Source of the DNA: Entomortierella parvispora
Lineage: Eukaryota; Mortierellomycota; Mortierellomycetes; Mortierellales; Mortierellaceae
Reading direction: 5' to 3'
Length of the DNA stretch: 64,000 bases
Assembly: GCA_963573315.1 (NCBI GenBank)
Contig: OY752143.1
Span: 1,054,001 to 1,118,000, forward strand
Shown here: in pieces, positions 20,201 through 29,655 of the stretch
Numbering within the stretch: the stretch's first letter is position 1
Layout: the number at the start of each line of letters is the position of its first letter
Program-made: the position numbers and the translations under genes
Notes under the pieces: model-generated
Databases searched by the model: none
What the model saw: the letters and a program-made list of their open reading frames with translations, nothing else
Told to the model about the DNA's origin: nothing

Positions 20201-21037
20201 AGCCGCCTTATGGACGTTCACCTCGCCATGTCAACTGCTTACCATCCCCAGACAGACGGTCAGACAGAACGCGCCAACCGCACGCTCATTACGATGCTTC
20301 GGAGCTTTGTCGATCAACGCCAGACTAATTGGGATCTATTGCTCTCTGCCGCCGAGTTCGCCACCAACAACGCCACACACGCCTCCACCGGGACCACCCC
20401 CTTCTTTTTGAACTATGGGTTACATCCGACCGTACCTATGGCGCTGTTGACACCCGCTCCAGGCCCTAACCCCTCCGTTGACGAATTTGTCCAGACTCAA
20501 AGCGAGGCCCTCACAATTGCCAAAGAAGCGCTGACATTGGCACAAGAACTTCAAACCAAGAACGCAGACCGGTACCGCCGAGATCACGACTTCGCTGTTG
20601 GTGACCAAGTCCTCCTCAACCTCGAGAACATAACGCTCGCAGCGGATCGCAGTCGCCCCTCTCGCAAACTTACTGCACTCTCCGCCGGTCCCTACAGAAT
20701 TGTGGAACAACTCTCACCCGTATCCTTCCGCCTGGACTTACCACCGTCAATGAAGATCCACCCTGTCTTCCATGTCGACCGACTTCAACGCTACTACGCG
20801 TCGCCGCTACCCCTCGGCGCACGAGCTCCGGCACAGCCGCCTCCAGAGATTGTTGAGGACGAAGAAGAATTCGAAGTCGAAGCAATCGCCGAGCACAGAC
20901 AACATGGACAAAAAGAGATAGAATACCTGATCCAGTGGAAAGGTTACGCACGGGAACAATGGACTTGGGAACCGGAAACCGGTCTAACCCACTGCAAGAA
21001 GATTCTTAGGAAGTACAAACGCGACAACCGCCTATAA
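17213..21037 (+). CDS. pol: Family A Pol polyprotein with chromodomain integrase
   Basis: Uninterrupted frame, -1 relative to gag; the first in-frame start-like codon is a GTG at 17483, and no ATG is needed if Pol is made by frameshifting. Counting from the GTG, the domains are an aspartic protease (LIDCGAEGN, Asp 60), reverse transcriptase (YLDDLLIYS near 414), RNase H (ETDASGFALG), the integrase HHCC zinc domain near 762, the catalytic core D, D, E with 35 residues between the last two (MDFLGPLPK, SDRDAKF, GQTERAN), and a C-terminal chromodomain (EYLIQWKGY, WTWEPE) near 1146. The chromodomain normally directs integration by binding chromatin. Pol looks functional, but its element lacks a 5' LTR and intact gag. 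Confidence 0.93.
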   Translation, partial: SPRRSVNVQDLIVEAPSLSPLDKGSVPSPKLSLPKKNKDPASEYTPSPHNEHIEQQPHCHDQPTHPTSVPPNDEAPRSTVPPTDLNSSEGVDLDPSPSLAALDRIRSKRRARRLRQKSVRLHEFTLKEASRTLLSFLGNVAGNPARILIDCGAEGNVIASSFCKRHTLTRTKGPAIPIVLPDGSSSLSSTTTSFSIDRDSYSDHLEALIYPLSNYDLILGKPWLTSINPLINWRNNDLHFTHNGTSVLWRCRGAKANSVTFRSQGKLLSHLHFHSLAAQAGSTLFLALVKTTPLTSDVNDNDINAPSPAAPPLPPEIHSIVHEEFPDVFPSTLPSGLPPDRGDAMRIETDPTADPPFRPVIRLSIAELDELRKQLDDLLSKGFIKPSTSPYGAPVLFVRKKDGSLRLCVDYRGLNRITRKNRHPLPRIDELIDRFRGAQYFTKLDLLSGYHQQRIAPEDTHKTAFRCRYGHFEFNVVPFGLTNAPASFSNMMLRVLDPVLDRWVVVYLDDLLIYSRTKEEHLKHVRSVLTLLRKHGLYAKLSKCSFMQEQTEFLGHVISKDGIHTSGGLVRAIREWPRPQKQKDVQQFIGLAQFYHQYIANFATIALPLTALLGEGVPFSWTTEQEAAFQALKKAISQAPVLRIFDPDLLTTVETDASGFALGAVLFQTDANGESRPVAFTSRKLNPAERNYPTHEQELLAVVHALKTWRYYLDGSHFIVYTDHATLQHFPTQPKLTRRQARWMELLQEYNFTFKYKKGSDNVVPDALSRRPDHRELNQLSVQLDPGLRQRLIDGYKADPRLNPIYESCLQGSPPSNYSLVDDILCVRRKGTLLVCIPASSDIRLSLLHDAHDSAIAGHFGFDKTYGHLCSRFYWPSMAKDTRQYIQSCESCQRSKPSNRSPLGLLQPLPIPDRAWHTVTMDFLGPLPKTPRGHDCIAVFVDKLTKQVHFAACHTTDSAAQTARIFFDHVFRLHGMPTTFVSDRDAKFTSRFWKELSRLMDVHLAMSTAYHPQTDGQTERANRTLITMLRSFVDQRQTNWDLLLSAAEFATNNATHASTGTTPFFLNYGLHPTVPMALLTPAPGPNPSVDEFVQTQSEALTIAKEALTLAQELQTKNADRYRRDHDFAVGDQVLLNLENITLAADRSRPSRKLTALSAGPYRIVEQLSPVSFRLDLPPSMKIHPVFHVDRLQRYYASPLPLGARAPAQPPPEIVEDEEEFEVEAIAEHRQHGQKEIEYLIQWKGYAREQWTWEPETGLTHCKKILRKYKRDNRL

Positions 21038-21062
21038 CCGAATTTTTTTTAAGAGGGGAAGG

Positions 21063-21299
21063 TGCAACAGAAGATTAGCTACGCTCCAAAACTACACTCC
21101 AAAACTACACTCCAAACAATACCATCATAGCCACCACAGCCACACAGCCACACAGACGTATATATATACCCCCATCCCCCCTACATAATAAACATCATTC
21201 GTTCTCCCAACTCTACCTCTTCCCCTGTCCCTGTCCCTGGTCCTTATCCCTGTCCCCTCTCCCGGTCTCTCCCTTGCATTCCCCTCTGTGCCTATTACA
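21063..21299 (+). repeat. Family A LTR (3' LTR of copy 2)
   Basis: 237 bp, TGCAACAG...CCTATTACA, with TATATATA and AATAAA elements. It is inserted into a family C LTR remnant on its right side. Confidence 0.92.
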
Positions 21300-21355
21300 A
21301 CAATAAACCACACCTTTCCTTCACCTTCTTGTTCCTGCCTTGTCTGACCGTGACA

Positions 21356-21874
21356 TCGGCACAAGAGAACCAAGAGCGCCACTACAACAAGCGCTTTACC
21401 CCTCAGCCGAACTTCGCTATAGGAGACCTCGTCATGTTGAAACGTAACAATATCAAGACCACCCGACCTTCAAACAAGTTGGATGTTAAGAACCTGGGTC
21501 CGTTCAAGATCACCGAAGTAGTCAACTCTCGATCGGTCCGCCTTCAGCTCCCGACCACTATGGCCCGTCTTCATCCTGTTTTCCATGTCTCTCTTTTGGA
21601 GCCCTACCGCGCCAACACAATACCCGGTCGCGTAGCACCTCCGCCTCCTACCATCGAGATTGACGGCAATGAGGAGTTTCAAGTTGAAGAAATCTGGGAC
21701 TCTAAATTCCGTGGAAAGCAACTTTGGTATTTGATCAAGTTCAAGGGTTATAAAGATCCGGAATGGCAGCCCGCAGCCAACGCTGAGAATTCACCAGAGC
21801 ATGTCGCCCGTTTCCACTCTCGCTTCCCGCTCAAGCCAGGTCCACCCCCAGTCACTCGCGGAGCTCGCTCCTAG
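21356..21874 (+). pseudogene. Family C integrase C-terminus and chromodomain remnant
   Basis: About 172 codons that match the tail of chromoviral integrases: a GDLVMLKRNNIKTTRPSNKL-type barrel, the HPVFHVSLLEPY motif, then a chromodomain (EFQVEEIWDSK, WYLIKFKGY, DPEWQPA). It ends at TAG 21872-21874. It lacks all catalytic regions. Confidence 0.85.
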
Positions 21875-21883
21875 GGGGAGGAT

Positions 21884-22334
21884 TGTCACGAAACGTCACA
21901 GACTCAGATCGTACGAAGTACGCGTCTCTTGTACCTCTGGTCTAGGATCGCGAACCTAGGATCTGTATCCGCACTCATTGGCTTGTCCTCTGATCTCCGA
22001 CGAGTACCCCTGGCGTCCAGGTTCTGGACCTAGGGCTATAGCTACCCTTAGTACGTATCTCTCAGCCGCACCTATCAGGACCTCCATCTCGTTCTCCTTC
22101 ATCTATGTTGCCATCTCGGACCCTACTCATAGGTCCGGCTTATGATTAGTACCTGCTCGGATATGTATCCTACTCTTCCGTGTCATCTCTGACTCAACGC
22201 AGGCCTGGTCCAGGCCTTCATCACTCTCTAGTATATAAACCCCTCTGTCCTCTTGCTTTGTTCCTCAGTCTGCAATTCACAATAAACCACACCTTTCCTT
22301 CACCTTCTTGTTCCTGCCTTGTCTGACCGTGACA
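21884..22334 (+). repeat. Family C 3' LTR
   Basis: 451 bp with inverted ends TGTCACG/CGTGACA, preceded by a polypurine run (AGGGGGAGGA). A TATATAAA box near 22232 and an AATAAA near 22281 mark U3/R. Confidence 0.88.
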
Positions 22335-22523
22335 GGAGCCACTAAGATGAGAATATGTAGATATGTAGACATGTAGACAATAGGAAATCACAAAGAGCTT
22401 GAGCACCAATCCTTACCATTGCTTGAGTCCTCTTTCGATGCAGTTAGACAAGTCCAGTATCACAAGACTCTCTCTTCGATGACGTTGGCGTCCGAGTATC
22501 CAGCTTCCGTACACCATTTCTAG
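22335..22523. other. Unique junction sequence beside family C
   Basis: Short unique DNA rich in GTAGA/TATGTAG runs, between the retrotransposon block and the first single-copy genes. No gene is seen. Confidence 0.5.
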
Positions 22524-22856
22524 TTATTCCGTATGAGTGTTTGTATTTAGTAGGTGAATTAGAAAAAATAAAATAAGAACAGCGTCTGTCATTATCGTAC
22601 ACTTGATCCAACCTACAGAGAGTATGGCTTGATATCGGTCATAAGTTGCGCGCGTCGAGGACTTAATACTCTCCCTTCGCTGTTCGCGGACAAGTTGAAT
22701 AAAAGTCATTTCCTTTTGTCGTAGGTCAAGTTCATGAGCTTGACGCGCCTTCTTGTCTGCATGGAACTGGGCGACCATGGGAGTACTGGAAGTCGTGCCT
22801 TTCGTGGAGTTGTGTTGTCGTGAAGGAGGGTCGGACGCGTCGCGCGGACAATCCTG
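22524..22856 (-). pseudogene. Possible terminal exon of a gene cut off by retrotransposons
   Basis: A minus-strand frame that looks coding follows a good acceptor (CTGCAG at about 22857). It is charged and helical, with segments such as HADKKARQAHELDLRQKEM and QLVREQRRESIKSS, resembling the coiled C-termini of Myb/MADF-like fungal proteins. A second coding-like stretch lies upstream around 23020-23170 (Ala/Pro-rich). No start or complete domain is found, so it may be a remnant, a small gene, or chance. Confidence 0.3.
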
Positions 22857-23468
22857 CAGATACAGCAAAGTCAAGAGAGGCGACGGAGCATGAGCACATG
22901 AGCAAACAGAACACAGGTATACATGGCAACACATGGCACTATTCATGGCACTATTCACTGCGCCACATGCATGTGGCAACAGCAGTCGAGCTGAGCTTTA
23001 CATTCGATTCATGTTGCGAGTGCGGTTGCTGGTTTGTGGTCGGAGGCCCTCATTTGTGCCTTTTTCGCGTTCGTTGCTGCTGGTGCTGTTGCTGCAGTTC
23101 TTGCTGCTGTTCCTGGTCCTGGTTCTAATGGAATAACTGATGCTTGGGCATTTGAAGAAGATGAGTCAATGATGCGGCATGGGTGCATGTTTGAGCTCGA
23201 GGAACAGGCGCCTGACCCCCTTTATTTCCGTGGACAAATATTCTAAAACATGTGATTTTTGGCCCTTTCTTTAATTTCATGGGCCTGTCCATCAGGCCAA
23301 TAATGAACTGCAGGCACGACGTCGATTGCCGACTTGTTCACGTCAAGAAACTCAATAATGCATATAGTACAAGGAGGGAGAGCCGACATGTGGGATGGAT
23401 GGATGTGTGAATTGGAGCTGTACTGCGCGCCGTGCGTGCCCTGCCTGGACGTAACCGGCATTTCGTCA

Positions 23469-24882
23469 TCATACCGGTCTTGGTGACAGCGCGTCGACCT
23501 CGGACGAGTTGGTACTTCCGCCACCTGCTGGAGAAAGAGCGGTGGTATCTCCATACTCCAGCTCGCTCGGCAGGTAGACAAAGGATGTGGGATCATTTCG
23601 AGGATGCTCTGCGGGCAAATTCACATGCATGAAAAATGTGTCATGGATCATTTGACCACGAAATGACTCGAGAACAGCCTCCTCAGATATCAAAGCCGAT
23701 CCCCCAGGCGAACTGACAACAGACGAGGATGACATTGAACCACTGTGCTCTGGGGCTGATTCATGGTGATAAAAGCCCGATTGGGTGATTCTGTTGCTGT
23801 CCAGATTGCTCTTGCTGACAGCAGAGATCAACTGTTGCGGTGACATGTGGTGAGAAAGAGTGTGTTGATTTTGAGACACGCTTGTGGGGTGTATTTGTGG
23901 AGACACAACAGTGGACGGCGCACCGGAGTTCGAAGACCTCGGCGAAAGAGAGTGATTATCCAAAAGTGGCGTTGTCGGAAGGGTGCTAGCTGATGACGAA
24001 CTGAGTGTGTTTAGCTTCGGTGACAGCAACGATGTCTGACTCCTGGGCAAAGATGTTAAAAAGACTTCCTCTGTTAAGTTGGGAGCCACATGGACGGCGG
24101 GTTCCTTCAGGCTTCTGTTGGCATCCACAGGCTCGGTGCTTGAGAACGCATTTGATGCAGCGGTTGAAAAAAGGGCCTCGTGCCTGGGATCAAAAACCAT
24201 TGATCGGATGTCAATCATATCTTCTCCTGTACCAAATAGGCCGTTCCCAGATAATTGGTCGTTAGTCGAATGGTATAACGAAGGGGCATCCTGTCGAGGG
24301 TGCGCTATCCACGAAGCATAAATGTGTTGGTCTGGATGTGGCTGCTGCTGTTGCTGAGGCTGCTGATCCATTGAGGTTGTTGGAGGTGCAAATGATGGCT
24401 GACCTTGAAACAAGGCTGCGCTCTGGTAAGCAGGAAATGACAGACCTGAATTTAACTGCGGGGCAGAATGATGGTTGGATTGCAATTGCTTGGCGGCCTC
24501 GTGGCTTTGAAGATATAATTGTTGTTGTTGTTGTTGTTGATGCTGCTGCCGCTGAGCTGGCACTATCGATGCGAGTTGAGACTGCTGATAGAGTTGTTCT
24601 CGATCCCAAAGTCGCTGCAATTGTTCTTGGTGGTGTTGGTGTCGCAGAATTTGTAGATGCTGCTGTTGCTGTTGAATTATGTTGGATTTCATTTGCTGGA
24701 TATGCGCCTGGTGCTGAAGTTGATGAGACTGACTCGCATGTAGATGCTGCTGAGTTTTCTGAAGATGTTCCTGATGTTGATCCATGACATTGCTATATGA
24801 TTGAAGAACACTCGAGAAAGTCGAGCTTTGTAGAGGATATTGCTGTAAATACTGTCGATCATATTGCGCCTGCGCCTGTAGC

Positions 24883-24915
<33 letters not shown>

Positions 24916-27324
24916 AGTTGCTGCTGTCGCATCTGATCTTTTACCAAAAGCTTTGCCTGAAAAAGCTGACGGTGCTTTATTGCTGCTGCTTCCTTGGCCA
25001 AATCGAGACTTGATTTTTGTTGTGCCAACGCTGCACGACAAGATGCAAGCAAGTCCGCAACGTCAGACTTCTTAGATCGGTTGATTCTGAAGAATTGGAG
25101 ATTCTCGACTTGCTCCACATAGTCCATTGACCTTTGCAAATCTCGTCTCGATTCCTTTGCCAGCGTCGAATCAACGGTGCACTTCGAGTTCCGCAAATGA
25201 ATTCGGATTGCAAAGTTCAAAGCATAGCGAGCTGGCGTGTTCTGCTCAAACGTTCGTGGTGCATCCTTGAGAAGAATCCCTGAAATCTTTGTGATCTCTT
25301 TTGCTGCCTGGGTGCAGTATCCTTGAGAGTCAGGTGGCCCACCCTGATGCGGCGACTGAAATGCTTCGGCGCTCTTTGGATTTGGTAGGTATGGGTGATG
25401 CAGCAGAATAATCAATGCGTAGCAGAGTAATTGCGCCCCTGCGGCAAGGGCTTTAACATCCGAAGTGATGGAGCCTCTCGTTGGTACGAGATCAAACACC
25501 TTGGGCATCTGTTCTTGCCACTCAACCAGGTCCTTGTCGAGCCGATCGAGGTTCTCCAGCAGAACAGCCTTCGAAGGAGGGGGACGCATCAGTACTAACT
25601 TCGAATTTTTGCGGATTCTGCGACAGATTTGCCATCCACGGACACAGTGTAGCATGTATTGGTCAGAATAATTTTCCGTCTCTGGGCCAAGATCGCCAGG
25701 CTCTATCATATCGACATGGATCTCCTCATCGTTAATTAGGGTCGGTTTGCCACCGATGGCAGAGGAAGTCGAGTCAAAGATGAAGCAGCACCAAAACACC
25801 CGAGCTCTATATGCTCGCATGAATTTGTTCGCAGAGTCGTCCATGTTTGAGTGTAATCCCATATCCAAGGCCATCGTGATAGCTTGGCTGATGAAGGCGG
25901 AACGTTGTGCTGGAGATTTATGCCCAATAGCAAAGAGCAGTAAGGACTGAACGGTGCAAAGGTGTGTAGTCAGGTATTTTTTTTCCAAAAGTGCTAACAT
26001 CAGAACAACGAAAACATGAACATTAGGATTTCTCAATAACATGGCACTTTGGTATACAAAGAGTTTGCATGTGAGGGATACCTTGACCTCGTTGGAAAAA
26101 AATTTCGCCTACAGTGCCTTCGTCACTCATGTCCTTTCGCAATAGAAGGGTGTTGGCCGAAAACATCGATCCACAATAGTAAACAGAGTTACAGAGCAGG
26201 AGACAGTGCGGGATATGGATGTTCTTTTCGCAGACGCGTAAAACTTCGCGCTGAACCATCGGAAGAAGTAAATGGTGATTCTAATTGTGACAAACAAGGA
26301 CCCGACTGGGTTAGTTAGTTTTCAATATTATATGCTCTTGCTTGCACAAGGGGAACATCGTACTTGCCTTGTAGTACAGCTCAGTGAGCTGCTGTCGAGT
26401 TGAAGTATCAGGCAAGCTCTGCAGTTCCAGAGGTACTACTGGATTTTCTGTCGAATTCACAGACCGGATTTGGGGTCCCCAAAGATCCTCGTCGTCGTAG
26501 TCGTCGCCAATCGTGGCAGCAGCGCTGGGGCCATAGTATGATATACTGCTCAGTGTTGTCTCAGACAGCATAGCAACCAGGCCGTCCATTTCTTCGGCAG
26601 TTACCGCCTTCGACGCCGTCACAGCTATCTCGGGGCTTTGTCCAAGCATGCTTGGTCCATTTTGAATGTTCCACTAGAAAGCAAAGAAGGATTAGTCGGT
26701 GTTCAGTAGAGCAATGGGTCCTGACGGCGCAGTGTATTTCGCCAAGTTTGAGATGCGGAGATCTGTGGGAGGATTGAGTTTGCTCAGGGTCATTCCATCA
26801 ACTTCATCCATCTGTTCCGTTGTTTCGCATTCTAGAGATGAATCAGAATCTACCCTGATCCTATGTGGAGTCGATTGGTCGGCGGCTCTCCCCGTCTTTT
26901 TGCGCCGCTAGACACAAGAACAGCAGCCATAAAAAAAAAAAAAAAAAAGGGTGGGTTCGTTTACCTCTCCAAATCCATTCAGGTCCAAAGGCAGCAATGA
27001 CTGGCTGGGCAGACGTTGGTGTTGCAGAGAGGTCGGCTGTTGGTAGACAAAGCCTGGCGAGCTTGTGCTTGAAGACATGGCGATATTGTGGGTGTGGTTG
27101 CAGTTGGTGAGGGTGTTGAGGGTGTTGTTTGAGAGAGGGCTGCTGCTGGAGCTGTAGGGTGACGATGAGGCGGAGGCCGACAGGCTCAAAGGGCGTTTAA
27201 GGGCCACAACTGTGGAAGCAGCCGAGAAGGCTGTGGTGCCGGGCTGCTTCCGCTTTTGAGCCGGCTTGAATCTCTTCGCAGCCTCCTGGTTCTGATGGAA
27301 TGGTTCCTCTCCGGATTCAGTCAT
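23469..27324 (-). CDS. Fungal-specific transcription factor (MHR domain), polyQ-rich
   Basis: Multi-exon gene. Exon 1 is 27324-26965 (ATG in the segment MTESGEEPFHQNQ), and the last large exon ends at TGA 23469-23471. Intermediate exons near 26907-26680, 26675-26350 and 26280-25980 give the start of the regulatory region. The large exon contains the fungal-trans (middle homology) domain: SPAQRSAFISQAITMALDMG, then the ARVFWCCFIFDS and GWQICRR segments. After it come long glutamine tracts (up to 11 Q, near 24880-24912 and 24515-24550) and a serine-rich tail. No Zn(II)2Cys6 cluster is visible in any exon, which is unusual for this class. Exon 2 reads ERRKKTGRAADQS and has no cysteine pairs. Exact inner splice sites are uncertain. 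Confidence 0.75.
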
Positions 27325-28200
27325 GGATGGGAGTGCGTTGGATCCGGGAGAGAAAGATGAGATGGAAAGGAGAGGGAACAATAGAAAGAGACGAAGGAAC
27401 AAACACTGCGATGCACCGTGCGCCCTTCGGCGTCCCGCCCTGTCTCTCACGACCCGAGTCGTGAGACCCGCTCGCCCTAGCGCTCTTCCGTTGCTCTCAT
27501 GTGCTGGAATAGGATGCAAGAGGCAGAGCAGCAGCCTGGCATGCAGTGCCTTGCACACACGCGCACACGTCTGTCGCTCCAAGGCGCAATTGCTCCGCGG
27601 AGCAAAGCAAGCAACCATCCAACGCGCCCTCCTTTTTGTTTTTTCGTGTTGATTGCTTTTGGTCAGCCAAGTGTTCGCAGAACCTGTCTGCTCGATTCTG
27701 CCAGATCGTGCAAGGACAAGGTGGCGGACAGGGATGCTGGGGTTTCTTTCGTTTCATCCGTCGTCTTTTGGCATCGTTGTCCTTTGGAAACAAAGAGTGG
27801 CCAGGGGTAGAGTCCCACACTCTGAAAGAAGGTGGATCATCTGTTTTTATCGCTTCTGACTCCTAATTCTACCCTGTTCTCTCCCGACAAAGAGCGAGGA
27901 AGTGCGAATGTTCGTACGCGACTTTTACCTATTTATATGATATGTTTCCTATTCCTCCGTTCTCACCGACATGGCCGGACTTTCATGGAGAGGTTCCTTA
28001 AAACCAGGCCCACTACACCTTTAGTCTCTGCCCATCAATTCGACACATTTTTCCATTTTCCTATTACATTGAAAGTGCGGCAGTCACCTCCCTATCATAT
28101 TCAGCATCTACTGACCAATACATTTCAGATCTCCAATCGTCAACATTACTTTGAACTCACCTCACAGCACGTTACAGCTTGGACTTGCTCCGCTTGAATC
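27325..28200. other. Divergent promoter region between the two transcription factors
   Basis: 876 bp between the start codons of the MHR factor (minus) and the HMG factor (plus). It is pyrimidine-rich just upstream of the minus-strand ATG. No coding signal is seen beyond chance frames. Confidence 0.5.
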
Positions 28201-29655
28201 ATGGCATCATCATCGAGGTCATCCGTAGTTTTCTTTCCACCTACGGCCTCCGCTCTCCATCAAAAGCGGCGCAAGGCAAAGAAACATGCACTCAGAGTCC
28301 CTCGACCCAAGAACTGCTTCATGCTCTATCGAACTCACGTCATGCCCATGATAATGGTCGAACTTGGCAACATAAATAACAGAATCATATCGCAGATTGC
28401 AGCAGAACGCTGGAATGCAGAATCTGAGCCTGTCAAGATATGGTACCGGCTAATGGCGAAGATGGGTAAAGAGGAGCATGCCATCAACCATCCCGGATAC
28501 AAATACGCACCAAACAAAAAAATACTCGACTACCCCGCCATATCCTATCGGGGTGATGATGAAGACCACGAGCAGCCGAAAGAAGCATGTGATATGGTAT
28601 CAAGCAATGGGCACCAAGACGTTATTAGCGATGACGATGATAATTATGACGATCCGACATATGGACGGAAGAAGTCGAGAAAAAAGTATACGAGTGCACG
28701 GAGAGGCCTCGGCAGAAGACAGCAGCACGACCTTCAAACATCTAATTCTTCTCGACCACAGAGTACATGGACACGCCAGAAGGCAGCAGAATATAAGCAT
28801 ATCGAGGATCATGGGACGAGTCAAATGTCTGAAAATCCAGATGTGGGTTCGAGCCAAAGCACCACTGATGTCGCAACGTTCCTTGGACCTCAGGCACTAT
28901 CAGGACTAAGCGGAGGCATGTACAACGAGGTGCAGTATCATGTCAGTTGCGACCACGGATCGACATGTCTCTCAGGATCCTTCAACCCCATCGCCGACCA
29001 CCAGATTTTGGTAGAGTCGCAGCGACTGTATCCATTGCAAACACAGTGTTGTGGAGTGTTTCAACAGCATCCATTTCAGCCACTAGAGCCGCAACCGTCC
29101 TATCCGCTCCACGATATCCCGTTTCATCTCATGAACAATTATCGCCACTTTTCTACACTTGCAAGAGAGGAACGGGACATTTACCCTCGGCATCAAGAGA
29201 AATATCATGAAGGCCATCAAAACTGGACCCCTCCCTTCTACACGCACTCCCCTGGCCGGCACTCATTGTATGACCTCGACCCTGAAGCAAACACCAGCGT
29301 GGAGACACTTGTGGACCCCAATGGCCACTGGCTAGTCCACCAATACTATGATCCCTGTATGATCAATGACTCCAAATTGCGGACGGAGAAGGACCTTTCA
29401 CCGCTGCCAATGGGATTTAACCTTGAAACAGAACACGACCCACATGCCGTGCTCGCTCAGTTGAGCAGCACGATATACAGATTAGACCAAGTTGGGGACG
29501 AATCCCTTTACACCGAGGTCGGACAAGAGGATCGGACGATCAAAGCCAACAGTGACAAGACGCCTGTTCAGGCACGAAGGACAACTGGTCAGCGGTTTCT
29601 TATCAATCCCACCAGTCCGACATACATGTCCTTCGCAGAAGCTGGTCAAATGTGA
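28201..29655 (+). CDS. HMG-box (MATA_HMG type) transcription factor
   Basis: Single-exon 484-residue protein. The HMG box spans residues about 33-107: VPRPKNCFMLYR, then IISQIAAERWN, EPVKIWYRLMAKM, KEEHAINHPGYKYAPNKK. The arrangement is that of Ste11/MAT-type HMG proteins (N-terminal PRPxNxFxLYR, C-terminal PxYKYxPxKK), which bind and bend DNA. The rest is Gln/Ser/His/Tyr-rich and probably disordered. No helicase or triose-phosphate transporter genes, the usual neighbours of zygomycete sex loci, are near, so a mating-locus role is not supported. A dividing acidic patch (DDDDNYDD) follows the box. Confidence 0.85.
   Translation: MASSSRSSVVFFPPTASALHQKRRKAKKHALRVPRPKNCFMLYRTHVMPMIMVELGNINNRIISQIAAERWNAESEPVKIWYRLMAKMGKEEHAINHPGYKYAPNKKILDYPAISYRGDDEDHEQPKEACDMVSSNGHQDVISDDDDNYDDPTYGRKKSRKKYTSARRGLGRRQQHDLQTSNSSRPQSTWTRQKAAEYKHIEDHGTSQMSENPDVGSSQSTTDVATFLGPQALSGLSGGMYNEVQYHVSCDHGSTCLSGSFNPIADHQILVESQRLYPLQTQCCGVFQQHPFQPLEPQPSYPLHDIPFHLMNNYRHFSTLAREERDIYPRHQEKYHEGHQNWTPPFYTHSPGRHSLYDLDPEANTSVETLVDPNGHWLVHQYYDPCMINDSKLRTEKDLSPLPMGFNLETEHDPHAVLAQLSSTIYRLDQVGDESLYTEVGQEDRTIKANSDKTPVQARRTTGQRFLINPTSPTYMSFAEAGQM

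Larger units (their letters stand above)
16724..21299 (+). mobile_element. Family A Ty3/gypsy chromovirus, copy 2
   Basis: Plus-strand element with truncated gag, uninterrupted pol and a 3' LTR (21063-21299). A T-rich run and AAGAGGGGAAGG (about 21051-21062) form the polypurine tract beside the LTR. The 5' LTR, primer site and first half of gag are absent, replaced by the inverted LTR at 16486-16723. Its right end lies inside an LTR of family C, so it is younger than that element. Confidence 0.9.
21300..22334 (+). mobile_element. Family C chromovirus, internally deleted
   Basis: Begins with the last 56 bp of an LTR (21300-21355), identical to the end of the full LTR at 22279-22334. It then jumps directly to the coding region for the integrase C-terminus and ends with a full 3' LTR. 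The primer site, gag and most of pol are deleted. The rest of the 5' LTR was displaced by family A copy 2. Confidence 0.85.

Noticed and set aside
22820-23246. Plus-strand frames rich in Cys/Trp near the MHR factor 3' end
   Set aside because: Overlapping frames without start context or domains; composition reflects TGC/CTG-rich DNA.
27546-27866. Several 100-codon frames upstream of the HMG gene
   Set aside because: They overlap one another on the promoter and have no domain or splice logic.
28201-29655. Calling the HMG gene a sex-locus (sexM/sexP) gene
   Set aside because: The usual neighbours (triose-phosphate transporter, RNA helicase) are absent; only the HMG-box class is supported.
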